Part shown: positions 18,177 through 27,225 of the stretch, piece by piece
Layout: every line of letters begins with the position of its first letter
How positions within the stretch are numbered: the first letter of the stretch is position 1
DNA from: an uncultured Actinomycetaceae bacterium
GTDB taxonomy: Bacteria; Actinomycetota; Actinomycetes; Actinomycetales; Actinomycetaceae
Assembly (NCBI GenBank): GCA_902464405.1
Contig: CABQJD010000002.1
Location: forward strand, 186,001-250,000
Reading direction: 5' to 3'
Length of the DNA: 64,000 nucleotides
The notes under the pieces: model-generated
Told to the model about the DNA's origin: nothing
Databases searched by the model: none
The model's input: the letters and a program-made list of their open reading frames with translations, nothing else
Position numbers and translations under genes: made by a program

Positions 18177-21100
18177 TTCCCACACCCTCATAAAGCAGCT
18201 GCGCCAGATGAACTCCACTTTGCCCAGCTAGCTGCTGTGCTTGAGTGCGGCAAGAAAAACCGTCTGCGAGATACACATAAACGCCACCCTTTTCCTCGGC
18301 TGCCCGCAATGCAGGTAAGAGCTGACGCTCCGCCACAGCCACGCTCACATCGTAATGCCCTCGTTCCATACCAAAATTACCTGCTAAGCCGCAGCAGCCT
18401 GCTAAAATTTCCAGCTGCGCTCCCGCCTGCTTCAAAAGAGCGGCATCAGCTTTCCAACCCATCACGGAGTAATGATGGCAATGCGGCTGAGCCACGATAT
18501 GTACGCCCTGCAGATTCGGCAGATGAAGTGTATTGGGTTTATACACTTTATGTGTGAGCAGTTCTGCGAGAGTGAACGTCATTGAGCTGACGAGCGAAGC
18601 GCGAGAATCGTCAGGAAGTAAATCGAGCACATCATCTCGCAATACTGCTGTGCAGCTCGGCTCTACCCCAACAATCGGAATCCCTTCTGCCGCAAAAGGA
18701 GCAAGCACGCTCAGCAAATGCTTTAGCTTTTTCTTTGCTGTATCGAGCTGACCAGTGGTAATCCATGTAAGCCCGCAGCAAGAATCTTCAGGCGGAATAA
18801 TTACCGTATATCCGTGACGCTGCAGCAGCCCAACCATTGCTTGCGCTCCTCGCGTATCGAGCGTTTCGGAGAAGCTGTCTGCCCAAAGCATCACGTAGCG
18901 CGGCGGAGTTTCAGAAGATGAAGACGTATGTGCCGCTTTTTCTCCCTCGTGCGGCGCTTGAGAAGAAGGTAGCGACGCAGGCACCGATGGCAACGCAGAT
19001 ACTGCAGTTTCGGGCAGAAAGTCTGCCAGCATATCTGCCTCGCTCACACCGCACGGAATATGCATATCCTTTCGTGCCCAAGAGGAAAACTTTCGGCGGG
19101 TAAATCCTGGCATGAAGCGACGCGTATCCAATCCTGCCAGGGCAAATGTGAGCTTTCGCAGAGGAGCTATGCTCAAAGCAGCGTTAGCTGCAAGCGCGGC
19201 TCCTGGAATTGATACTGCAAGCCGAGCAAAGCGAGGAAGATTGCCCAGCAGATAGTGCGTACGCGGGCGAAGCCTTCCTTTGTAGCCACGATAAAGCGCC
19301 TCAGATTTGAATCTCGCCACGTCTATTCCCGTGGGGCAATCTTTACCGCATGCTTTGCACCCGAGGCATAAATCTAATGCCGAGCGCACAGCAGAATCAG
19401 CGAAACCACGAATCAGCGTATCACGCGCTGCGCCTGCTGCCGCGCCGCGCTGAGCGACCTCTTGCAAAATTCTCATACGCCCGCGCGTCACGTCTTTTTC
19501 TTCTCGCGTCGCCTGATAGCTCGGGCACATCCACCCTGTGCCAGATTCGATATTATTTGCGCGGCATTTGCCAACCCCTGTGCAGTGGTGCAAAGCATGC
19601 GTGAAGCTATCGCCGTGATCATGAAAGTGAAAACCGCCCGCATAATCAAGCTCTGCAGCTTGCGGCCTGCGCAAATCGGAAGAAAGAGAATAGATGCCTG
19701 AATCTCGCGAATCGCTGGCATAAGGAGTGAATAAAATTCCGGGGTTGAGCAAATTTTCTGGGTCAAAAAGAGCTTTCACCTGCGCAAAAAGATTCATAGC
19801 AGCAGGAGAATACATACGTTCCAGCAGTTGGGTGCGGGCACGCCCGTCTCCATGCTCACCAGAGAGAGATCCGCCATAGCTCACAGCAATATCTGCTGCT
19901 TGCTCAAGAAATTCGCGAAATACTGGGATTCCTTGCTCTGTATCTAAAGGGAAATCAATACGCACATGCACGCAGCCGTCGCCAAAATGCCCATACATCA
20001 AGCCGTGCAGATTGTGCCGATCCATCAAAGCCTGTAAATCTCGCAGATATGCCCCAAGATTTTCTGGAGGAACTGCCGAATCCTCCCAGCCTGGCCAGGC
20101 TTGAGTGCCCTGTGGGGTGCGCCCGCCAAGGCCTGCTCCATCAGCACGTATTTTCCACAAAATAGAAGCTTCTGCTCCAGCAGGTTTAATCGTCGCAGCC
20201 AGCGTGCCCGAATCGCGCACAATAGCCTCCGCACGAGCAGGGATAGTGGAGGGATCTTCTCCTTCACGTGCTCCCACTTCTACCATCAGCCATCCGCCAC
20301 CCTCAGGAAGCTTAGGCACCTCGCCTTTATGCTGGCGAACCATCTCAACGAGCGAAGCATCCATTCCTTCGATAGCGAGCGGGCGGTGTTTCAGTATCGC
20401 CGGCACAGCGTCTGCCGCTGCTGGCATATCGGGATAGCCAAGCACAACGAGCATAGGAGCCTCAGCAATGGGCACGAGCCGTAGTGTAGCTTCTGTGATA
20501 GTGACGAGAGTTCCTTCTGTGCCAACAAGGAATTTCGCTACGTCAAAACCTCGCTCAGGAAGGAGATGCTCGAGGGAATATCCGCTCACATGCCTGCCAA
20601 AGCGTCCGCACTCCGTACGAATCACAGCGAGGTGAGCGTTCACTAATTCGTGAAGTTCCGAAAGTACGTTTTCTTGCGGAGCGCTCTCTCGCGCGCTATC
20701 CTCTCGCGAATCGCTCTCGCATGTATTACCCTCTTGCGTATCGTTGCCCTGAGGGGGTATTCTAGAAACTTTTCCAGCAGAAACTTTCTCAGAGGAAAAC
20801 CCGCCTACTAAAAACTCCTCTAGAGAAAGCTCGCCTAGAGAAAAATCTCTCGCAGAAAACTTTCTTCCGCAGCCGTCGATACATTGCACATCAAGCACAT
20901 TATCCGATGTTTTCCCGTATGCCACGGCGTGAGGTCCACACGCGTTATTGCCAATCATACCGCCAAACGTAGCTCGATTTTGCGTACTGGGATCTGGGCC
21001 AAAGCGCAAACCAAACGGAGCAGCCGCAGCCTGCAGATCACTCATCACCACGCCTGGCTGCACGCGAGCAGTGCGCTGCTCTGGATCAATAGCAAGGATT

Positions 21101-21390
21101 TTATTCATATAGCGGGAAAAATCAATGACGATCCCCTCACCAATTGAGTTTCCCGCAGTTGAAGTGCCACCACCTCGGCTGGTAATCGGAATGCGCCAAC
21201 GCCGCGCCCATTCGAGCACGCACGCCACATCGTCAGCATCACGCGGGCAAACAACGAGTGCTGGCGGCACCCGATAATTGGAGGCGTCTGTGGCATATTG
21301 AGCGCGCGTAAGCGCAGAATCGCTGATATCTCCCTTAAAAGAAGCTCTCAGCTGAGCGAGCTGCTCATGCACACGATCACGGATTGCCAT
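18157..21390 (-). CDS. FAD- and Fe-S-binding oxidoreductase (GlcD-GlcF fusion, YdiJ/D-2-hydroxyacid dehydrogenase type)
   Basis: 1077-aa fused flavoprotein. N-terminal FAD_binding_4 domain (CPRDADDVACVLEWARRWRIPITSRGGGTS in part), FAD-oxidase C-terminal domain (YGGSLSGEHGDGRART), a 4Fe-4S region (CLGCKACGKDCPTGIDVARFKSE in part), then two CCG domains (SCCGLTW; GCCGLAGNFGMERGHYD). The family oxidises D-2-hydroxyacids such as D-lactate or D-2-hydroxyglutarate and passes electrons to the membrane. The substrate is not decided by sequence. Residues about 175-245 (DNA about 20,660-20,870) are a repetitive Ser/Glu-rich insertion absent from relatives. A second low-complexity linker (SLPSSQAPHEGEKAAHTSSSSE) precedes the CCG part. 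Confidence 0.88.
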   Translation of the reverse strand: MAIRDRVHEQLAQLRASFKGDISDSALTRAQYATDASNYRVPPALVVCPRDADDVACVLEWARRWRIPITSRGGGTSTAGNSIGEGIVIDFSRYMNKILAIDPEQRTARVQPGVVMSDLQAAAAPFGLRFGPDPSTQNRATFGGMIGNNACGPHAVAYGKTSDNVLDVQCIDGCGRKFSARDFSLGELSLEEFLVGGFSSEKVSAGKVSRIPPQGNDTQEGNTCESDSREDSARESAPQENVLSELHELVNAHLAVIRTECGRFGRHVSGYSLEHLLPERGFDVAKFLVGTEGTLVTITEATLRLVPIAEAPMLVVLGYPDMPAAADAVPAILKHRPLAIEGMDASLVEMVRQHKGEVPKLPEGGGWLMVEVGAREGEDPSTIPARAEAIVRDSGTLAATIKPAGAEASILWKIRADGAGLGGRTPQGTQAWPGWEDSAVPPENLGAYLRDLQALMDRHNLHGLMYGHFGDGCVHVRIDFPLDTEQGIPVFREFLEQAADIAVSYGGSLSGEHGDGRARTQLLERMYSPAAMNLFAQVKALFDPENLLNPGILFTPYASDSRDSGIYSLSSDLRRPQAAELDYAGGFHFHDHGDSFTHALHHCTGVGKCRANNIESGTGWMCPSYQATREEKDVTRGRMRILQEVAQRGAAAGAARDTLIRGFADSAVRSALDLCLGCKACGKDCPTGIDVARFKSEALYRGYKGRLRPRTHYLLGNLPRFARLAVSIPGAALAANAALSIAPLRKLTFALAGLDTRRFMPGFTRRKFSSWARKDMHIPCGVSEADMLADFLPETAVSALPSVPASLPSSQAPHEGEKAAHTSSSSETPPRYVMLWADSFSETLDTRGAQAMVGLLQRHGYTVIIPPEDSCCGLTWITTGQLDTAKKKLKHLLSVLAPFAAEGIPIVGVEPSCTAVLRDDVLDLLPDDSRASLVSSMTFTLAELLTHKVYKPNTLHLPNLQGVHIVAQPHCHHYSVMGWKADAALLKQAGAQLEILAGCCGLAGNFGMERGHYDVSVAVAERQLLPALRAAEEKGGVYVYLADGFSCRTQAQQLAGQSGVHLAQLLYEGVGNGIDEN

Positions 21391-21501
21391 ATCTCTATTC
21401 TGCCCGTATCAGTATGCTCATGCACAAATCGCCGTTATACAAGAAGAAAACTGCACAAAGCCAGAAAACCCACTCAAGGCTTATGCACCAAGGCTTACAC
21501 A

Positions 21502-21714
21502 CTAAACATGTATCGCCTGCGCCAAAAGGTTATCGAGGCTGTAGCGGCTGTCTTTAATCACCACAATACAAGATTTTTTCTTCTTTGAGATAAGCGTGAT
21601 TTCCTCGCCACTGTAGCAGCCTAGGCGAAAGAGGAAACTATCCATATCGTCATCATGCGTATCGATACAGCGAATAATATACGTACTGCCAGCTTCTGCT
21701 TCTAATAAGTTCAT
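21502..21714 (-). CDS. feoA: FeoA-family ferrous iron transport accessory protein
   Basis: 70-aa SH3-like small protein (MNLLEAEAGSTYIIRCID ... FLFRLGCYSGEEITLISKK). FeoA proteins bind FeoB on the cytoplasmic side and are needed for full Fe(II) uptake. GAAGG lies six bases before the ATG. It is the last gene of the iron block, after feoB and the small Cys-rich membrane protein. Confidence 0.85.
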   Translation of the reverse strand: MNLLEAEAGSTYIIRCIDTHDDDMDSFLFRLGCYSGEEITLISKKKKSCIVVIKDSRYSLDNLLAQAIHV

Positions 21715-21739
21715 AGCGCCTTCACTAAAGAATAATGCT

Positions 21740-22039
21740 TCATTTTACATGGTTGCAGCCATGCTGGCACGTTGAAGCAGTCGTTCCGTGAGATTCCGTG
21801 CGAGGCGCTGCATGCGATTCTACGTGAGGTACTGCCGAAGCGTGCGCCTTGTATGGCTGAATCGTCACCTCTGTTTTATGAGAAGCAGAGCCGCAATAGG
21901 CATGAACCGCCGGGCACGTGCCTTCCACTGGGCAGCCAAGGCACGCACCACCACGCCTCTTATGGCTCACGATATGATAGACAGCCCACGTCACAATCAC
22001 CACGAGAGCCAAAGAGGCGATAATAGTCGGTAAGTTCAC
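21740..22039 (-). CDS. FeoB-associated Cys-rich membrane protein
   Basis: 99 aa. GTG start with TAGGAG nine bases upstream. One N-terminal transmembrane helix (IIASLALVVIVTWAVYHIV), then a basic patch and a Cys cluster (GGACLGCPVEGTCPAV), as in the small FeoB-associated family found next to feoB. The tail is rich in His (HASAVPHVESHAAP, CQHGCNHVK), which could bind metal; this His-rich extension is longer than in most relatives. It sits 14 bases after feoB and is probably co-translated. Confidence 0.8.
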   Translation of the reverse strand: MNLPTIIASLALVVIVTWAVYHIVSHKRRGGACLGCPVEGTCPAVHAYCGSASHKTEVTIQPYKAHASAVPHVESHAAPRTESHGTTASTCQHGCNHVK

Positions 22040-22053
22040 GATATATGCTCCTA

Positions 22054-24066
22054 TTAGGCTGCAAGCTCTGCGTGGCTATGAAGCTCATACTTATCTGCGA
22101 AGCCTGCACGAATCTTGCGTGCCATAAGCACGATCGCAACAGCCATGCATGCAATCGCAATAAGTCCAGGCAGGAAAGCCTTTCCGAGATGCCCCTCAGT
22201 GATGAGCGTACCGCCTTGATACACAGCAAATGCCACCGCATATCCTGTGCAGAACTGCAAAGCGATTGCGCTGAAGAGCCAGCCTTTATGCTGCATTTCC
22301 GAATTCATTGCACCCATCGCAGCAAAGCACGGCGGAGTATAAAGGTTGAAGAAGAGATAAGCAAAGGCAGCCACCGAAGTAAGTCCCATCGTCGTCGCCA
22401 CCTCATTGGCACCTCCAACGAGAGCAAGCTCATCTGGATCAATAAAGGAGGTTAGCCCATAGACTACAGCGATTGTGCCCACAACGTTTTCTTTGGCGAT
22501 AAAGCCTGTGACGGCGGCAGCAGCGAGCTGCCACGTGCCAATGCCGAGCGGAATCAAGAGGAAGGCAACTGGAGAAGCGATTGTGGCCAGAATTGAAGAA
22601 TCTTCCATTCCTTCAGGCACCACTTCGAGGCTCCAATTGTAAGTTTGCATCAGCTGCACCACGAGGTTACACACCAAAATAATCGTTGCAGCTTTAATAA
22701 TGTATGCTTTTGCGCGCTCCAGCATGGAGAGGCAGGCATGCCAAGGGTTTGGCACTTTGTAGCGTGGAAGTTCCATGATGAAGAAAGACTTGCGGAATTT
22801 ATAGCCTGTGACGCCTTTAATCAGCAGAGCACCGAAGAAAATCAGCACAAGTCCGAAGAAATAGCTAACCCAGCTCACCCAGCCAGCACCGTCAAAGAAT
22901 GCTCCTGCGAAAAGGGCAATCACTGGAATTTTTGCACCGCATGGAATGTTGGAGGTGAGCATTGCAGTGGCTCGGCGCTGCCGCTCGTCACGAATAGTGC
23001 GAGTACTCATAATTGCGGGAATTGCGCAGCCAGTGCCGATAACGATCGGGATCACCGATTTTCCAGAAAGCCCTACTCGCTTGAAAATCGGATCGAGCAC
23101 GGCACTCACGCGAGCCATATAGCCAGACTCTTCAAGCAGAGCGAGGAGGAAATACATTACCATCACAAGCGGAAGGAAGCCAATGACTGCTCCCACGCCA
23201 CCGATAATGCCATCAGCCACAATCGTCGTCAGCACTTCAGGGCTTTCAGCCATCTGCTCAGAAACCCATTCCTGGAAGGTTTCAATCCAGCCCACAACCC
23301 AATCGGCAAGGAATGGGCCAACCCACGTCTGCGAGATAGAAAAGACGAGCCACATCACAGCAGCGAAAATAATCACCCCTCCGACAGGGTTCGTGAGCAC
23401 GAGATCAATTTTATCTTGCACAGTGTGCTCGCGAGAGGAAGTATGGCGAGTTTCAACGCTTGCAACGATGGAGTTGACGTATGCGAAACGCTTGCGGTCT
23501 TCGCTATCAACAGCAGCTTTATCAAGAAGATCCACATCTTCTTGACGATAGAGAGCATTTTGCGTAGAGCCTGCGCAGGAAATTGCTGCCGCCATCAGCT
23601 CTTTTAAGCCGTTATGCTCACGTGCACACGCGGTAGTTTCGATCACAGGGCAACCCAATTTTTCTGAAAGGATTGCCGTATCGATGCGAATATCGTCTTT
23701 CTGGGCAAGATCGTGTTTATTGAGGGCCACAACCACTGGAATGCCGAGTTCGAGAAGCTGGGTTGTAAAAAATAGGCTTCGGCTAAGATTCGTTGCATCA
23801 ACAACGTTGATAATCACATCTGGTGAAGATGTGCGCACATATTCGCTTGTGATGCTCTCTTCTGGAGAAAATGGCGACATCGAATATGCACCTGGAAGAT
23901 CTACTGCGATCACTTCTTCACCATTGGCATATTCGGGTTTTAATGCGCTTTCCTTTTTCCCGACGGTGACGCCACCCCAGTTGCCGACTTTCCCTTTCGT
24001 ACCCGTCAGCGCATTGACGAGGGTAGTTTTTCCGCTATTCGGATTTCCTGCATATGCGATACGCAT
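22054..24066 (-). CDS. feoB: Ferrous iron transporter FeoB
   Basis: 670-aa inner-membrane Fe(II) transporter. N-terminal GTPase domain with G1 GNPNSGKTT (residues 6-14), G3 DLPGAYSMSP and G4 NKHD; then about ten membrane helices with Gate motifs (VIPIVIGTGCAIPAIMSTRTI; CGAKIPVIALFAG; FLFFNLYTPPCFAA-like). ATG 24066 (MRIAYAGNPNSG) is chosen over the longer frame because AAAGG lies six bases upstream and family members start here. An IdeR-like box lies 67 bases upstream, so iron repression is likely. Confidence 0.95.
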   Translation of the reverse strand: MRIAYAGNPNSGKTTLVNALTGTKGKVGNWGGVTVGKKESALKPEYANGEEVIAVDLPGAYSMSPFSPEESITSEYVRTSSPDVIINVVDATNLSRSLFFTTQLLELGIPVVVALNKHDLAQKDDIRIDTAILSEKLGCPVIETTACAREHNGLKELMAAAISCAGSTQNALYRQEDVDLLDKAAVDSEDRKRFAYVNSIVASVETRHTSSREHTVQDKIDLVLTNPVGGVIIFAAVMWLVFSISQTWVGPFLADWVVGWIETFQEWVSEQMAESPEVLTTIVADGIIGGVGAVIGFLPLVMVMYFLLALLEESGYMARVSAVLDPIFKRVGLSGKSVIPIVIGTGCAIPAIMSTRTIRDERQRRATAMLTSNIPCGAKIPVIALFAGAFFDGAGWVSWVSYFFGLVLIFFGALLIKGVTGYKFRKSFFIMELPRYKVPNPWHACLSMLERAKAYIIKAATIILVCNLVVQLMQTYNWSLEVVPEGMEDSSILATIASPVAFLLIPLGIGTWQLAAAAVTGFIAKENVVGTIAVVYGLTSFIDPDELALVGGANEVATTMGLTSVAAFAYLFFNLYTPPCFAAMGAMNSEMQHKGWLFSAIALQFCTGYAVAFAVYQGGTLITEGHLGKAFLPGLIAIACMAVAIVLMARKIRAGFADKYELHSHAELAA

Positions 24067-24132
24067 AGTAAGCCTTTCTTGCACAGAGCAATCAATATGA
24101 CGCCCACTAAACCAAAGTAGGGGCACACTTAG

Positions 24133-24151
24133 TAAGGATAGGCTTGCTTAA
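24133..24151 (-). promoter_or_regulatory. DtxR/IdeR-type iron box upstream of feoB
   Basis: taaggataggcttgcttaa matches 15 of 19 positions of the consensus TWAGGTTAGSCTAACCTWA, with the central TAGGCT intact. It lies between tatC and feoB, 67 bases before the feoB start, as expected for an operator of feoB and the two genes after it. Confidence 0.7.
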
Positions 24152-24215
24152 TAGATGGAAATATGGGACGAAAGTTCCTTTTTACGATGTAAATTGTTAG
24201 AGAAAATGAGTTTCC

Positions 24216-25019
24216 TTATTGCTTCTTCTTATGCCGCATGAGCATTTTTTCTGCTAACTTTCTCAGCAATCCTTTCCAGGCACCCCATTTTTCGTGGAGA
24301 TATGCCACCAAGCAAACAGACAGATAGAGTGCTATCAGCAGCGCCGCCTGCAGCACCATCGGCCAAGGAGAAGGAAGCGGATTAGCAATAGCAGCAAAAG
24401 TAAACGAGCCAATTACTGCCCATCGCCACAGCTTCAGCATTCTTCGTGAACTGCACATCCCCAGAAAATGCAGGAGCAACAGCAGTTCGGGAGCAAGGAA
24501 AGATAACCCCATGGCGATAAGAAGGCGCACATAAAAAGATACATAAGCTGCCGATTGTATATACGAGACGGAATCATCGGGGGCAAACGAAACTAAAATT
24601 TCCACAGCCCTAGGAGCCATATAAATTCCGCTCAGCACGCCTAAAGTAAAAAGAATAATTGCGAGCGGCACGAAAGTATAGAGATAGATCTTTTCTTTTG
24701 AGCGCAACCCTGGATGAATAAAACGAATAATCTCATATATCCATACAGGCGAAGCACAAATAATTCCGCAGTAGAAACTCACCTTGAGCTTGAGATCAAA
24801 AGCTGCGCCAACGGTTTGATAGTTCAGTTTTGCGCGCTCCCCTAAAGAGATAAGAGGAGCTTGAATCCAATTCATAATCGGCGAATAGAAACACCAGCAC
24901 ACAATACTGCCCAGCAGCACAGCCAGCAAGGAAAGAATAATTCTGCGGCGCAGTTCTCGAAAATGCTCTGAAAACGGCATACGTTTCAGGGCAGAGCTAT
25001 CTGAAAGAAAATCCTCCAT
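24216..25019 (-). CDS. tatC: Sec-independent protein translocase TatC
   Basis: 267-aa polytopic protein and receptor for twin-arginine signal peptides. Family signature MPFSEHFRELRRRIILSLLAVLLGS at the N-terminus (F-x-E-L-R-x-R) and six hydrophobic segments; the VSFYCGIICASPVWIYEIIRFIHPGLRSKEK region is typical. It follows tatA by 15 bases. A degenerate copy of part of this gene lies at 37813-37880. Confidence 0.92.
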   Translation of the reverse strand: MEDFLSDSSALKRMPFSEHFRELRRRIILSLLAVLLGSIVCWCFYSPIMNWIQAPLISLGERAKLNYQTVGAAFDLKLKVSFYCGIICASPVWIYEIIRFIHPGLRSKEKIYLYTFVPLAIILFTLGVLSGIYMAPRAVEILVSFAPDDSVSYIQSAAYVSFYVRLLIAMGLSFLAPELLLLLHFLGMCSSRRMLKLWRWAVIGSFTFAAIANPLPSPWPMVLQAALLIALYLSVCLVAYLHEKWGAWKGLLRKLAEKMLMRHKKKQ

Positions 25020-25034
25020 AGATATGCAGTGCTT

Positions 25035-25247
25035 TTATAACGAAGAATTAGAAGAATCTGATTGCGAACTATCTGCAGTATCAGATGCCTGATTAGTTCG
25101 AATTTCGGCATCGCTATCCATATCGCGAGCGCCTTTTCTTAAAATTTTCACAGACTCCACGATACTCTGAGCAAGCTGGGGTAATTTTGCTGCACCAAAG
25201 ACCAGCACGATCACAATAATAAGCAAAATGATATGGGAAGGTCGCAT
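25035..25247 (-). CDS. tatA: Sec-independent protein translocase TatA
   Basis: 70 aa: a short N-terminal helix (SHIILLIIVIVLVFGAAKLPQLAQSI) with the FG-x-x-KLP hinge, an amphipathic helix, and an acidic Ser/Asp-rich tail. Forms the pore of the Tat system. It lies between a TatB-like gene and tatC, beside the Tat-exported EfeB peroxidase. Confidence 0.9.
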   Translation of the reverse strand: MRPSHIILLIIVIVLVFGAAKLPQLAQSIVESVKILRKGARDMDSDAEIRTNQASDTADSSQSDSSNSSL

Positions 25248-25397
25248 TGTATTTCTCTTTACTCTCAGGTTCTCTTTACACTCTGGTTATATTTTACGCT
25301 CTGGCTATAATTTCTCGATTTTCAATTTGGCGTATTGCTTAGCTTTGCTCACCGATCTTCACTCCAACTTTCTTAGCAGAATTTTCACTCCAAGCTT

Positions 25398-25793
25398 TTA
25401 CTCTAAGTTTTCACTTATAAGCTTCCTTTGAGACGACTGCGGCGATACGTCATCTTCTTCGGTATCCGAAGCAGAAACAGTACGCCCAATTTTATTCCAC
25501 TCCGATAGTTCCTCTTGTATTGCTTCACGGATAAGCTGGCGAGGATCATATTTTTTCAATTCCAATAAGGTATTCAGCTCAGCTGCGCTGATGCCAATAT
25601 CTACGTTCGTCAGCTGTTGAGACGTTTCACGAAGTTTAGCCGTTTCACGCAGCTGAGCTGAATAATTTTTCGCGCATTGGATAAGAGCCTTGCACCCTCG
25701 AAGTAACTGCCAAGCCGTATCGGCTCCACCTACGAGGATCACAACGACGCAAATCACAAGGAATTCTGCACCAGAAATTCCAAACACTTCCAT
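25398..25793 (-). CDS. TatB-like Tat translocase subunit
   Basis: 131 aa. Starts at ATG 25793 with GAAAGG upstream (open frame to 25820). N-terminal MEVFGISGAEFLVICVVVILVGG is the TatA/B-type short membrane helix with the Glu typical of TatB, followed by a long amphipathic, coiled-coil-prone helix. Position directly before tatA and tatC supports TatB. Sequence divergence is high, so the assignment leans on context. The 150-base gap to tatA is AT-rich and repetitive (recurring actctggttatattttac-like segments). Confidence 0.7.
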   Translation of the reverse strand: MEVFGISGAEFLVICVVVILVGGADTAWQLLRGCKALIQCAKNYSAQLRETAKLRETSQQLTNVDIGISAAELNTLLELKKYDPRQLIREAIQEELSEWNKIGRTVSASDTEEDDVSPQSSQRKLISENLE

Positions 25794-25892
25794 GCGCGAA
25801 CCTTTCGTTTTATCTCGCATTCTTGAGTATCATCTATGCAGCGGCAGATTGCTCACGTATAGATTTACTTAAATGCAGATTATGCGTATAGA

Positions 25893-27197
25893 TCACACAG
25901 CAAAGAGCTGCGCGCCCACGTATTCTCCTTCAGCAATCCCTGGCGGCACCACGAATACAGACGAAGATTTAGTCTTGAGATATTCGGCAAACATATCATC
26001 GCGCGCCATGTTTTTATGCACGGTAGCGAAACGATCTGGCGATTTTACGAAGGCAATAAAGAATAGGCCAGCGTCTAAACGCCCAAGTTCATCGTTGCCG
26101 TCCACGTAGTTGTAGCCACGGCGAAGCATATGAATACCGTTATTATTGTCTGGGTGGGTGCGAAATACGTGAGAACGATCGTCAATCATCGTTTTTCCTG
26201 AGCCATCCTTCTTGGAAAAATCAGGAGTGGTGAATTCATCTCCCCCAGAAAGCGGAGCACCGCTACCTTTAGCTCGCCCAAGGACTCGGTTTTGCTCTTC
26301 CAAGCGTACGCCGTCCCAGATTTCAATCGTCATATAGATCTTCCGAGCCACAAGATAGCTGCCGCCTTTGCACCATGCTGGCCCTTCATCAATCCACACA
26401 TTTTCTTTCAGCTTTTCAGGCTCTTCGGCTTTAATGTTGTTGGTGCCGTCTTTTTGCCCGAAAAGATTACGCGGCGTCTTTTGATCTTTAGAAGTCGATG
26501 ACGTACGCCCGAAGCCGATCTGCGACCAGCGAATACTCGTCTTGCCGAAACCGATTCTGGTGAGGTTGCGAATCGCATGGATAGCAACCTGCGGGTCATT
26601 TGCACACGCCTGGATACAGATATCTCCGCCAGAAATTTTCGGATCAATAAAATCATTGAGCATTTTCGGCATCGGCTGCGCGAGAGCTGGAGGGAGCTGC
26701 GATTTGATACCGAAACGGTCTGTGCCGTCGTCAGTTTCAAACAGGCTCTTTCCGAAACCAAAGGTGATAGTCAAACCGAACGGTCCATGATCGGCAGCTT
26801 CGCCTGTATCTCCAGGAGGAGAGAAAGGATCGCCATCAAAGGCGCCTTCTGCCGTCACGGGCAGGCCCATCATCATTCTGTTTGCCGCGTAGCTCCAGTC
26901 GCGCAAAAGCTCAATGAGATCTTCGCGAGTGACGCCATCAACGAGATCGAGCGCAGCAAAATGCATATTCTCCTGTGCAGGAGTGACGATACCGCTTTGT
27001 ATGGCACCATAGAAATCGTATTCCAGATGCTCAAGGTCTTGCACAGTGCCGCCTTTAATAATCCCAGAGTTGACACCTCCAGCATAGGCGCCTGCTCCAA
27101 CGCCAGCACCAACAATTGCCGCTCCAGTAAGTGCCAGGAATCCCCGGCGAGAAAGCCCTGCCGGGGATGCTGGCGATTCATGAGATGAATCATTCAT
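25893..27197 (-). CDS. efeB: Deferrochelatase/peroxidase EfeB, DyP type, Tat-exported
   Basis: 434-aa heme peroxidase. Twin-arginine signal SRRGFLALTGAAIVGAGVGAGA at residues 15-36 sends the folded, heme-loaded enzyme out through Tat. DyP motifs: GxxDG as FGQKDGTNN, and the distal/proximal region with HVFRTHPDNN. In EfeUOB systems EfeB oxidises Fe(II) or extracts heme iron for EfeO/EfeU. AAGGAGAATAGACGTTT before ATG gives a clear start. It lies 28 bases after efeO and just before the tat genes it needs. Confidence 0.95.
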   Translation of the reverse strand: MNDSSHESPASPAGLSRRGFLALTGAAIVGAGVGAGAYAGGVNSGIIKGGTVQDLEHLEYDFYGAIQSGIVTPAQENMHFAALDLVDGVTREDLIELLRDWSYAANRMMMGLPVTAEGAFDGDPFSPPGDTGEAADHGPFGLTITFGFGKSLFETDDGTDRFGIKSQLPPALAQPMPKMLNDFIDPKISGGDICIQACANDPQVAIHAIRNLTRIGFGKTSIRWSQIGFGRTSSTSKDQKTPRNLFGQKDGTNNIKAEEPEKLKENVWIDEGPAWCKGGSYLVARKIYMTIEIWDGVRLEEQNRVLGRAKGSGAPLSGGDEFTTPDFSKKDGSGKTMIDDRSHVFRTHPDNNNGIHMLRRGYNYVDGNDELGRLDAGLFFIAFVKSPDRFATVHKNMARDDMFAEYLKTKSSSVFVVPPGIAEGEYVGAQLFAV

Positions 27198-27225
27198 AAA
27201 CGTCTATTCTCCTTACGCATAAACG

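Noticed and set aside
22645..23607. 320-codon plus-strand frame opposite feoB
   Set aside because: His/Asn-rich composition from the complement of feoB codons; no ribosome site and no domain.
25248..25397. Small gene between tatA and the TatB-like gene
   Set aside because: AT-rich and repetitive sequence; the only frame (plus strand, 25228-25431) starts inside tatA and has no start signal.
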